Assembly (NCBI GenBank): GCA_041660925.1
Contig: JBAZVI010000004.1
Location: forward strand, 1-64,000
Direction: 5' to 3'
DNA: 64,000 nucleotides
Source of the DNA: Elusimicrobiota bacterium
GTDB lineage: Bacteria; Elusimicrobiota; Elusimicrobia; UBA1565
This document shows positions 54,756-62,774 of this stretch, piece after piece; within the stretch, counting starts at the first letter, position 1; each line of letters starts with the position of its first letter. The translations under genes and the position numbers were made by a program. The notes beneath the pieces are model-generated. The model was not told the origin of the DNA and made no database searches. It was given only the letters and a program-made list of their open reading frames with translations.

Positions 54756-57700
54756 ACTTTTTACACTCCGCGCCGCCCCAGGTGATGAAGCAGCCGTGGA
54801 GGTTCGCGTACTTGCTCTGCCCTTCCTCGCTGCCGGAGCTGTAGAGCGCCCAGGCGCCCTTCTTCTCGTAGCCCTCGCGATACTTCGGGATCATCGCGAA
54901 GCGCACGCCCATCGTCGAGCGCACCGGGAGGAACTTGTCCTTCTCCTTGAGGTCGCTGAAGACCAGCATCCCGGGCAGCACGGGGTTCGTCTTGAGGAAG
55001 CCCGGGTCCTTGCTCACGAGGACCGGACGGCCCACGCGGGAGACGTCGTCGGAACCCTTCACCTTGAAGAGGACGTAGTACTTGACCTCTTTGCCGTCCT
55101 CGCTCTTCAGCTCATAGAGCGCCGCGCCCCCGTCCTTGGCGGACAGGATCTTCTTCGCGTCCGGGCCGCTCATCTCGGGCGAGGTCGTCTCCGGCAGGTC
55201 GCCGTCCTGCGAGTTCCAGTCCCCCGCCGTGGCGTCGAAGGCCACCGAGTTCTCGGGCGCGCCCTCCGGGCCGTCGATGCTCACCACCCCGCAGGGCTCG
55301 TACTTCGGGTGGACCTTGCAGCGCTCCTTGCCGTCGAACATGAGGACGACGGCGCTCTTGCTGCCGGAGACCTCGAAGGACTTGCGCACGCCGCGCGCCT
55401 TGTCGATGTTGGTCACGATGCCGGCCACGGACGACTGCGAGAAGCCGACCTCGGAGTCCTTCATGGCGTCGAGCACCGCGGCGTTCTGCGAGTCCCAGTC
55501 GCGCACGTTGAACTTGAACGCGCCCTTCGAGTGGTCTCCCAGGTAGTGGGCCTCCCCGTAGGCGTCGATCTTGCCGCAGTCGTAGCTTCCCGCGAGGTCC
55601 GAGTAGCGGGTCATGACGCCGGTCTCGTAGAGCGCCTTGACCTTGATGATGTGCCCGCCGAGGATGTCCTCGCCGCCGCGCTGCACGAGGCCGTTGGCGA
55701 AGGGCATCAGGACGAAGCAGCGGAGCGTCAGGTCCGGCGTCGAGGCCTTGAGGTTGATCGACACCCTCTGCACGGGGTCGTTGACGCTCACGTTCTCGAT
55801 GAAGCGCACGGAGCTCTTGCGCAGGCTCGCGTCGAGCTTCTCATTGAGCTTGTGGAGCTTGTAGGGCGGATCGGCGAGCACCGGCCAGCCGTCGGTATCC
55901 ACCTGCCCGCCCTCCTGCGTGGGGGCCGTGGGGGTGTTCCCGCCCGTCGAGGCGTCGGTCGGGGCCGGCTTGGGCGGGTCCTTGGGCGGTTCGGTCCCTT
56001 CCGTCGGCACCCAGATGCCGAGCTGGGCGTTCCAGACCAGGTCGTACCACTTCTCGCCCACCTTCCCGAGGCTCACCTTGTCGGAGAGGTTCTCGGGGAC
56101 GCCGCTGCTGGAACGGCGGTTGACGTAGGCCGCCATCTCGGGGACGAGCTTGCGGGCGTCGAGGTTGGCCTGCTCCGCGCGCCCGTTGATCGTCTCCTCG
56201 GGCCAGAAGGTCAGGGAGCCGCGGTCGGAGGACTCGCCGAAGGCATAGTAGCGCTTCCCGCCCACTTCGACGAGACTGCCGAACTGGTGGACCTTCTCCG
56301 CGCGCTGTGAGAAGAGCCCGTTGACGGTGATCTCGACCTGGCCCGCCTTCCCGTAGGTCGTCTGGGCGCCGGGGGTGGTGCTCTCGAGCCGGACGACGTG
56401 GTCGTTGCCCCGCGGGTCGAACTTGAGCGTGTACTGCTTGCCGTCCTCCTTGCCGTTGAGGGTGAAGGGCTGCTTGTTGTCGTACTGCATGTTGAAGCGG
56501 CGGCCGTAGATGTTCCCTTCGTCGGAGATGTCGTAGACGCCGACCTCCTGCGTGAACTTGTTGGGCGGGTTGTTGCCGTCCTTGGTCGTGCGCACGACGA
56601 CGGCGATGCGCCGGCCGTCGATGTGCATGACGTTGTAGTCGCCCCACTTGCCGAAGAGCTGCTCCGGCCCGAAGGTGCGGCTGGCATTGACGCCCTGCGC
56701 GAGCGGCTTGGTCGCGGCGCCGAGCGGCACCGCGCCGTCGACGCCCGCGTCCCCGACCTGGCCGACGCGCTTGAAGAGGGCGTTGACGTCCGCGCGCTCC
56801 GCCTTGAGCAGCGAGCGCGTGTGCTCGGCGGCGTCCGCGAGGAAGGCGGAGAACCACTCGAGCTGCTTGTCGCCCCCGAGGGGCTTGCGCTCGAGCGCGG
56901 GTGAGGGGCTCCCGCAGGCCTCCTGGATGCTCGCGCCCGGCAGCGACCAGCGCGCGAGGCACGAGCCGAGGTCCTTCTCGAAAGCCGCGATGCGCGGGCT
57001 CTCCGTCTTGCGCCCCTGAAGGATGCCGGCGGCCGCCCCGCAGTCCTTGGCCGCGGGGTTGGCGGCGCAGAGCCAGAAGTAGACCTCGGAGGCATCGGCC
57101 GGGCTGGCGTCGACCCAGGTCTTGACCGAGGCCGTGAGCGCCTTGCCCTTCTCCGCCTCCTTGCCCAAGGCCGTCTTGAGCTCGGGCATGAAGAACGAAC
57201 GCCCTTCCGGCGGCTCGCTGGCGAAGGCGAAGAGCCGCCGCGCCATCTCGTCGCGGGTCTCGGGCCGGTCCTTCATGAGGGCCGAGAGCAGGTTGACGGG
57301 GTTGGACTCGTCGAGCGCCGCGGGGTCGCCGACGGCGCCGGCCCCTTCGATCTTCGGAGCGCCGGCAGCGACGGGCTTCGTCGGCTTCTCCCCTTTTTCG
57401 CCGCCGAGCGTGTCGGTCTTCGCCGCCGCCGCGGGAGCGTTCCCGATCTTCCCCTCCACCCCGACGCCGACGACCTTGCGGTCCTTGCCCTTCGCGTCGG
57501 TGACCGTGAGCGCCCCGTCCTTGCCGAGCGCGGCCTTCCCCAGCGGCGTCCCCGCCGCGGACTTCTTGTCGTAGAGCGCGGCCGCCCCGCCCTTGAGCTG
57601 GTTGGCGTCGTAGTAGAGCGTCTGGCGGCTCTTGCCGTCCTGGACCTGGACCATCTTCCAATCCGGATCCTTCGCGATCGTCGCCGGGACCTTGACGCCC

Positions 57701-58038
57701 TTGGGCTCGCGGCCGGCCGGCACCGGGAAAGCGTACGCGTAGTTGGAGGCGCCCCGTCCGGAGCGCACGCCCTTGAGCTTCACTTGCACGTCCTTGCCGG
57801 CCTTGTCGCGGAAGAAGAAGTCGGCCTTGGAGTGCACGATGCGATAAGGGGTCTCCTTCCCGTCCTTAAAGAGCGCGGGCGTGGCGTCGGTCCATGTCCC
57901 GGCGAACATGTAGGTCCCGACGAGGTCCTTGGGTTCCACGACCTCGCACTGCTTCCAGTCGCCCGCCTGGGCGAAGGAGAGGGCGCAGAAGAGGAGGGCG
58001 GCGAGAGTGGCGAAGAAGCGGCCTCGGATGGAGGTCAT
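54754..58038 (-). CDS. Large secreted protein of unknown function
   Basis: 1,094 residues. Signal peptide MTSIRGRFFATLAALLFCALSFAQA; GGAG sits 7 nt before the ATG. An N-terminal beta-rich region (~27-200), an Ala/Lys-rich linker, a helical part with paired cysteines (WLCAANPAAKDCG, SLPGASIQEACG; ~320-400), a beta-rich region (~440-680) and a Pro/Thr linker (~683-711, PPKDPPKPAPTD) follow. The C-terminal beta domain ends in ANLHGCFITWGGAECKK, with a terminal cysteine pair. No family recognised. It lies in a minus-strand run of secreted and membrane proteins next to the SecA-like gene. Confidence 0.83.
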   Translation of the reverse strand: MTSIRGRFFATLAALLFCALSFAQAGDWKQCEVVEPKDLVGTYMFAGTWTDATPALFKDGKETPYRIVHSKADFFFRDKAGKDVQVKLKGVRSGRGASNYAYAFPVPAGREPKGVKVPATIAKDPDWKMVQVQDGKSRQTLYYDANQLKGGAAALYDKKSAAGTPLGKAALGKDGALTVTDAKGKDRKVVGVGVEGKIGNAPAAAAKTDTLGGEKGEKPTKPVAAGAPKIEGAGAVGDPAALDESNPVNLLSALMKDRPETRDEMARRLFAFASEPPEGRSFFMPELKTALGKEAEKGKALTASVKTWVDASPADASEVYFWLCAANPAAKDCGAAAGILQGRKTESPRIAAFEKDLGSCLARWSLPGASIQEACGSPSPALERKPLGGDKQLEWFSAFLADAAEHTRSLLKAERADVNALFKRVGQVGDAGVDGAVPLGAATKPLAQGVNASRTFGPEQLFGKWGDYNVMHIDGRRIAVVVRTTKDGNNPPNKFTQEVGVYDISDEGNIYGRRFNMQYDNKQPFTLNGKEDGKQYTLKFDPRGNDHVVRLESTTPGAQTTYGKAGQVEITVNGLFSQRAEKVHQFGSLVEVGGKRYYAFGESSDRGSLTFWPEETINGRAEQANLDARKLVPEMAAYVNRRSSSGVPENLSDKVSLGKVGEKWYDLVWNAQLGIWVPTEGTEPPKDPPKPAPTDASTGGNTPTAPTQEGGQVDTDGWPVLADPPYKLHKLNEKLDASLRKSSVRFIENVSVNDPVQRVSINLKASTPDLTLRCFVLMPFANGLVQRGGEDILGGHIIKVKALYETGVMTRYSDLAGSYDCGKIDAYGEAHYLGDHSKGAFKFNVRDWDSQNAAVLDAMKDSEVGFSQSSVAGIVTNIDKARGVRKSFEVSGSKSAVVLMFDGKERCKVHPKYEPCGVVSIDGPEGAPENSVAFDATAGDWNSQDGDLPETTSPEMSGPDAKKILSAKDGGAALYELKSEDGKEVKYYVLFKVKGSDDVSRVGRPVLVSKDPGFLKTNPVLPGMLVFSDLKEKDKFLPVRSTMGVRFAMIPKYREGYEKKGAWALYSSGSEEGQSKYANLHGCFITWGGAECKK

Positions 58039-58104
58039 GGGCGTTCTCCGAAGATGCGTCTATGGAGCGCACGCCCCGGACGGCGGGCTCGGCGCTCTAG
58101 CCTC

Positions 58105-58133
58105 AGTTTACCGCCTATCCTTAATATAAGCAA
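58105..58133 (-). promoter_or_regulatory. Promoter TTGCTT-17-TAAACT for the 1,094-residue protein
   Basis: -35 at 58128-58133 and -10 at 58105-58110 with 17-bp spacing. The ~60-nt leader contains a GGAG site, unlike the leaderless genes elsewhere in the window. Confidence 0.7.
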
Positions 58134-58187
58134 GACCTTGAAGGCCCATGCCGTCCATGGGTCGCAAGGCCTATATTGTAAAGAGGA

Positions 58188-58217
58188 GCCCGGGCGGCCT
58201 TCCGGCCGCCCGGGCTC
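58188..58217 (-). terminator. Terminator after the 848-residue protein gene
   Basis: Perfect stem agcccgggcggcc / ggccgcccgggct with a TTCC/GGAA loop, followed by CCTCTTTAC on the minus strand. Confidence 0.75.
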
Positions 58218-58233
58218 GTGCGCGGACGAACGG

Positions 58234-60780
58234 CTACTTGGGGGCCGGCGCCGTTCCCGCCTGCGTCTGTCCCGTGCCCAGGGCGTCGACCGCCTCTTTA
58301 TGGGCCTTCGCGGTCGCCGTCAAGACCTCGGAGAACGCCTCCTGCTTCGTCCGGGCCTCTTTGAGCGCCGCGGTGAGCTGCTCCTTGGTGACCGTTGCGA
58401 CCGCTCCGGCGCCGAGCGGCGAGGCGAGCGTCGTCGCGAGCTCGTTGGCCTTCGCGGCGGCGGTCTTCCCGTCGATCACGGTCTGCTTCGCGTTCACCGA
58501 GGACTGCGCGGAGGCCCCGCCGCCGGTGATCCGCGCGTCGGCCGCCTGCAGCTTGGCCATGGTCGTCTCGGCGAGCTCCCGCGCCTGGTCCGTCCGCTGG
58601 AGCGCTCCTTTGACCGCCGTGTTCATCTCTCCGAGCTTCGTCTTCGCGTCCGAGAACTTCTGGGCGATGTTCCCGGTCCCGGCGGTCGCGCCCTCCGCCC
58701 CGGCGGTCTTCCCCTGGGCGTCCGCGACGTTCGTCGAGAGGTTCTCGATGCTCGTCTGCAGGCCGTCGTTGTTGTAGACGGCCTCGACCTTCTGCTCGAG
58801 CGTCTGCCGGGCGGTCGCCACCTTCTCTTTCGCCTCGTTCAAGGGCGTCTCGACGCGGGTCTTGATGTCCTCTTCCTTGGTGGCGATCTTCTCGAGGTCC
58901 TCTTTGTTCATCGCCGTGATGCCGGGCTGAGCGGCCTTGACGCCGTAGTCCGGCTTCTCGTCGTTGAGGACGTACTTGCCTTTGGACCCGACGGCGGCAT
59001 TGACGCCGGTCGCCGTGTTCTGCTCGGAGTTGAGGAACTTCCCCTCCTCCGTGAGCAGGGACTTCATCGCGTCGTTGGCGCCCTTGATCTTGGAGTTGGC
59101 CTCGCCGTTGATCTTCCGGATCTCCTGGAGCGACTTGAAGGCGCCGTCCATCTGCCCGTAGGCGCTTTCTCCGAGGGCCACGTTGTCCAGGCAGGCCTTG
59201 TCGCCGCCGCAGGCCGCCTTCGAATCCTTCAACTGCTTGCTGATGTCCCCGAGCGAAGCGCCGTACTTCGTCATCGCATCGCCGAACTGCCCCTGCGTCT
59301 GCTGACTGATGGCCGCGGCGTCGGCCGAGCCGGGCTTCGTCCCGGCGACCTGCGAGGGCACCGTCGAGGCGTCCGACATGTTCGGGTCTTTCGTCGCGCC
59401 GTCCACGGTCCCCTGTCCCGAGAGCGGGATGCAGTTGACCTTGGCGGGGTCGAAGGTCGTCGTCGCGCAGGTCGGGTCGCCCTTGCACTTCCGGTAGGCC
59501 TCCGTGGAGCCCTTCCAGGCCACGGACCCCGCGCTCGGGCCCGCCTTGTAGACGCAGATGTAGCCGTTGTCGGCGCCGGTGAGGCTGCCGAAGAGGTCGC
59601 CCATGGCCTTGCCCATGGGCTCGAAGATGCCCTTGCCGAGGATGTTCTCGAGCGCGGACTTGATGATCGTCTCCTCGATCATCTTGCCCCGTTCGAACTC
59701 GTTCCACATCTTCTTCTTCCACTTCAGCTCCATCTGCTTCTCCATCTCCATCTTCGCCTTGAGGAAGGCGAGCGACTCGCCGAGACTCTTGTTCCCCTTG
59801 GGGTCGGCGTGGCTGGGCGACTTGAACTCGTCGCCGCCGCCGGGCCGTCCGCCGACGTCGTTGTGCCCGCCGGGGATGGCCTCGCGCGCGGCCTGATCGA
59901 GCGCGCCGGCCGCGCCGCCGCCCTTGTTCAGGATGTCGCCCTGGCGTCCGGCCGCGGCCTTCATGCCTTCATTGCCGCCCGACGCGTTGGAGCGCGGAGC
60001 CGCGCCGCGGTAGCCGGGAGCGGCCTGCGCCCGCGTGAGGCTGCCGCCGCCGCCCGCGCGGTTGGGGACGTTGCTCGCGGAGAGTCCGGGCAGCGTGAAC
60101 GAGCCGCCGCCGCCGCCGCCGACCGCGCCGAGCCCGCGCATGCCCGCCGCGAGCTTCGGGTGCGGCATGGGCAGGCTGGCCTTGCGCGTGGCCGCCGACG
60201 CCCCTTTCTGGGCGGCGGCGAGCGCGTCCTTCCAAGCCGTGTTGTCGGCCGGCTTCGCCGCGGAGGCCGAGGAGTCGACCGTGGCCGCGGCCGCCGGCTT
60301 CTGCGTCGCGCCCGGCCCCATGATGAGGGCGCTGGGGTCGCGCACGTTGAGCGGCGTGATGACGTCGCTGCCCTGCCCGAGCAGGCCGCCGGGGGAGAAG
60401 CTCCCGGTGCCGGGGTCGTAGATGCTGCCGACGTCGCCCGGGAAGGAGGAGGGAGCGCTGAAGCCCGACTTCATGGCGCCGCCCTGGTCTTCGGGGGTCA
60501 TCATGAAGTGCTCGGCGAGCGGAGCCATGACGAGCACGGAGAGGCCCGCTCCGATGAACGCGAGGTCCTTCTTGCGCAGGGACTTCAGGCGCTCCAGGAT
60601 CGACGTGCCGCCGCCCATGCCGCCGCGCACGCGGAGCATCGGGGCGCCGGAAGGCCTCGGGGCGCTCTTCAGGAACGAGGGCATCTCCTTCCCGGCTCCG
60701 GGAAGGGTGCCGCCGCCGGACTTCTTCTCGTCCTTCTGGGAGTCCTGAGACACGGGCTTAGGGGGTTGTTCAGGGGTCAT
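58234..60780 (-). CDS. Single-TM protein with Gly-rich and coiled-coil regions
   Basis: 848 residues from the ATG at 60780, preceded by GGGAGGAG. The N-terminal ~65 residues are polar and probably cytoplasmic, then one TM helix (~69-90, LAFIGAGLSVLVMAPLA). A Gly/Ala/Ser-rich region (~95-330) follows. A short Cys-bearing domain (~405-455: YICVYKAG, YRKCKGDPTCATTT, VNCIPLSG) precedes a long helical C-terminus (~480-830) rich in Ala/Lys/Glu/Thr. No family recognised. Starts 17 nt after the preceding gene, so the two form an operon of membrane-anchored, envelope-facing proteins. Confidence 0.82.
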   Translation of the reverse strand: MTPEQPPKPVSQDSQKDEKKSGGGTLPGAGKEMPSFLKSAPRPSGAPMLRVRGGMGGGTSILERLKSLRKKDLAFIGAGLSVLVMAPLAEHFMMTPEDQGGAMKSGFSAPSSFPGDVGSIYDPGTGSFSPGGLLGQGSDVITPLNVRDPSALIMGPGATQKPAAAATVDSSASAAKPADNTAWKDALAAAQKGASAATRKASLPMPHPKLAAGMRGLGAVGGGGGGSFTLPGLSASNVPNRAGGGGSLTRAQAAPGYRGAAPRSNASGGNEGMKAAAGRQGDILNKGGGAAGALDQAAREAIPGGHNDVGGRPGGGDEFKSPSHADPKGNKSLGESLAFLKAKMEMEKQMELKWKKKMWNEFERGKMIEETIIKSALENILGKGIFEPMGKAMGDLFGSLTGADNGYICVYKAGPSAGSVAWKGSTEAYRKCKGDPTCATTTFDPAKVNCIPLSGQGTVDGATKDPNMSDASTVPSQVAGTKPGSADAAAISQQTQGQFGDAMTKYGASLGDISKQLKDSKAACGGDKACLDNVALGESAYGQMDGAFKSLQEIRKINGEANSKIKGANDAMKSLLTEEGKFLNSEQNTATGVNAAVGSKGKYVLNDEKPDYGVKAAQPGITAMNKEDLEKIATKEEDIKTRVETPLNEAKEKVATARQTLEQKVEAVYNNDGLQTSIENLSTNVADAQGKTAGAEGATAGTGNIAQKFSDAKTKLGEMNTAVKGALQRTDQARELAETTMAKLQAADARITGGGASAQSSVNAKQTVIDGKTAAAKANELATTLASPLGAGAVATVTKEQLTAALKEARTKQEAFSEVLTATAKAHKEAVDALGTGQTQAGTAPAPK

Positions 60781-60797
60781 GGCTCCTCCCGTCTGGT

Positions 60798-62138
60798 CTA
60801 TTGGTTGCAGTTCATCTGGGTATATTGTCCGTTCATGAGCGGGCAGGCGTTGGCCTTCTTCTGGGCGATGCTGTTGTACTGGCCGCACTGCGAGCGGATC
60901 TGGTTGGCGAGAGCGCGGCAGGTGCCGGCGTTGCTCTTGCAGCCGCCGCCCTGGCAGGTCGAGTTGATCCGGTCCGAGGTCGCCTGGATCTGCTTCATCA
61001 CCTGGCGCTCCTGCGGGCCGTAGTCCCGCTCGGCCGCCTCGCACTTCTTCGCGTCCTCCTCCATCTGATCGGCCTCGTCGATGAGCGAGGCGATCTGCCC
61101 GTCGTCGGGCGTGACCGGGACGCCGGGGTCGCCGGCCTCCTCGGCGGTCATGATGTTGCCGCCGGGCTTCTTGCCGTCGAAGACGGCGCCGCTGGTGTTG
61201 GAGGCGTACTCGTTGGGGCAGGGACCCGGGTTGCAGTAGCCGGGCGGGGGCGCCGCCGCGATGCTGTAGGCGCGGCCTTCCGCAAGCTGATACATCACGG
61301 TCCCTTTGTTGACGGGGACGGCGGTGTTCACGCCGCGCAGGCTCGTCTTCAGGCCCTTCAGGCGCGACCACGCGACCTTGTCGCCCGCGGCGCCCTTCAC
61401 GGCGAGGCCGCCGCCCACGACCGGGACCCGGGCGGACGCGAGCGCGTTCTTGGCGAGGTTGCCGGAATCGGCCCGGCCGCTGCCGAGCCCGTTCTTGCCG
61501 GAGAGGCCGTTGCGGCCCGCGAGGGTCGACGCGCCGCCGGCCAGGGCGGAGCTGTCGAGCCCGGCGAGCGCCGCGGGGTTGAGCCCCTCCGCGCCGCCGG
61601 TCATCCCGGCGAAGGCGTTCTTGAGCAGGCCGTTGCGCATCTCGTCCTCGTCGACGGAGACGCCGTCGGCGCGCTTCTTCGCGTCATCGGGCGTCAGCAC
61701 GCCGGAGACGCTGCGGCCGCCGTTCTTCGCGACGCTCTCGCCGAGGCCGTCCTTCCCGGCCATCCGGCCGTCGACGAGCTCCTTGCCGCCCTGCACGAGG
61801 CCCACGGTGGACTTCCCGTAGTACTCCGAGCCGCCGCCGCCGGAGCGCGAGGCCGAGGTCGTCATGCCGATGTTGCGCGCGTTGCGGGCCGAGCGCAAGG
61901 CGTCGTCGAGTCCGTCGAAGGAATATTCCTTCTGCCCGAGGAGGCCGCCGAGGCCGACGTGGGAGAGCGCCCTCGAGAGCCACGGGACGTTGCTGAGCAT
62001 CCCCGCGGGCGCGACGAAGAGCGCGGAGAGGATGCAGAGCATCGCGATGAGCGGGCCGATGCCCTTGCCCCGGCCGAGCAGCAGGAGCAGCAGTGCGAGC
62101 CAACCCTTTTTCTTGTTCCTCTCAAGGAATTCGCTCAT
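60798..62138 (-). CDS. Membrane-anchored Gly-rich protein with Cys-rich C-terminus
   Basis: 446 residues. Short basic N-terminus (RNKKKG), hydrophobic segments at ~14-47 (WLALLLLLLG, LIAMLCILSALFVA), a Gly/Ser/Ala-rich middle (~95-290), then a C-terminus with nine cysteines in short spacings (CNPGPCPN, CQGGGCKSNAGTC, CPLMNGQYTQMNC), suggesting disulfides outside the membrane. No family recognised. First gene of the two-gene unit driven by the promoter at 62194-62223. Confidence 0.8.
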   Translation of the reverse strand: MSEFLERNKKKGWLALLLLLLGRGKGIGPLIAMLCILSALFVAPAGMLSNVPWLSRALSHVGLGGLLGQKEYSFDGLDDALRSARNARNIGMTTSASRSGGGGSEYYGKSTVGLVQGGKELVDGRMAGKDGLGESVAKNGGRSVSGVLTPDDAKKRADGVSVDEDEMRNGLLKNAFAGMTGGAEGLNPAALAGLDSSALAGGASTLAGRNGLSGKNGLGSGRADSGNLAKNALASARVPVVGGGLAVKGAAGDKVAWSRLKGLKTSLRGVNTAVPVNKGTVMYQLAEGRAYSIAAAPPPGYCNPGPCPNEYASNTSGAVFDGKKPGGNIMTAEEAGDPGVPVTPDDGQIASLIDEADQMEEDAKKCEAAERDYGPQERQVMKQIQATSDRINSTCQGGGCKSNAGTCRALANQIRSQCGQYNSIAQKKANACPLMNGQYTQMNCNQ

Positions 62139-62193
62139 ATGACCCCGAGTAGACGCGCCGACGAGGGGCTTCCTCGGCCCGTGTCTCGCTATT

Positions 62194-62223
62194 AGTGTAA
62201 AAGGAGACTAATGGCACTGTCAA
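62194..62223 (-). promoter_or_regulatory. Promoter TTGACA-18-TACACT
   Basis: Consensus -35 (62218-62223) and -10 TACACT (62194-62199). The -35 starts a few bases after the end of repeat copy B. A leader of ~50 nt precedes the ATG at 62138. Confidence 0.78.
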
Positions 62224-62227
62224 GGGT

Positions 62228-62368
62228 CCTCTGTCGCCGCCGCGCTCGCCCGGCCGATCGGTAATCGGCCAGGGGGAGCGCGGTTCCCTCGCTGCGGAGA
62301 GGAAAAGTCCTTCCGACGTGGCCTCCGCTCGGCGGCTCCCCAAGGGGGAGGGCCCTGCCCCCCTCCCG
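62228..62368 (-). repeat. Dispersed ~135-bp intergenic repeat, copy B
   Basis: Reverse-complement match to 1611-1749 with about four substitutions over the ~125-base core. The copy ends about 4 bases from the TTGACA of the promoter above. Confidence 0.85.
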
Positions 62369-62466
62369 GAGCGGTGTGGCGGAGGAAACCGCCACACTCG
62401 TGAAACGACCCCGTATAACGACTGGATGGAGTGATATACGGGGGTTATCGGCGGGGGATGAGCCGG

Positions 62467-62494
62467 GGGGCTCCGCGTGCGGAGCCCCCCGGAT
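62467..62494 (-). terminator. Hairpin after the 84-residue membrane protein gene
   Basis: ccggggggctccgc / gcggagccccccgg stem with a very short loop; no T-run. Confidence 0.6.
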
Positions 62495-62512
62495 TACGGT
62501 GCGGACGGCGCG

Positions 62513-62767
62513 CTACTGCGCGGCGACGTCCTTGCCGGGCTTGAGGATCCAGCCGGCGTAGAACGCCAGACCGAGCAGGATCTCCCCGCCCAACAGCGGC
62601 AGCGACCGCGTGGTCAGCCGGTGCAGCAAGCCGGGGACGTGCCCCCACTTGTTGCCGAGCCAGATGAACACCAGGGCGCTCACGAAGGCTCCGATCCACA
62701 GGCCGACGCCGATGGCCATGTTGAGCCTCGCGCAGTCCGGCGCGTCGAGCTTCTTGATTCTGATCAT
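62513..62767 (-). CDS. Small two-helix membrane protein
   Basis: 84 residues with two hydrophobic segments (~17-37 and ~58-76). The N-terminus is MIRIKKLDAPDCARLN. It starts 7 nt after the stop of the upstream gene, with AGGAG ~10 nt before the ATG, so it is co-transcribed with the partial membrane protein at the right edge. No family recognised. Confidence 0.75.
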   Translation of the reverse strand: MIRIKKLDAPDCARLNMAIGVGLWIGAFVSALVFIWLGNKWGHVPGLLHRLTTRSLPLLGGEILLGLAFYAGWILKPGKDVAAQ

Positions 62768-62774
62768 CTCCCGT

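Larger units (their letters stand above)
62139..62512. other. Intergenic region with promoter, dispersed repeat and hairpins
   Basis: No gene. From left to right it holds the promoter for the gene ending at 60798, dispersed repeat copy B, a hairpin gtgtggcgg/ccgccacac (~62374-62397), a palindrome ccccgtata/tatacgggg (62409-62443) and a terminator hairpin. Confidence 0.75.
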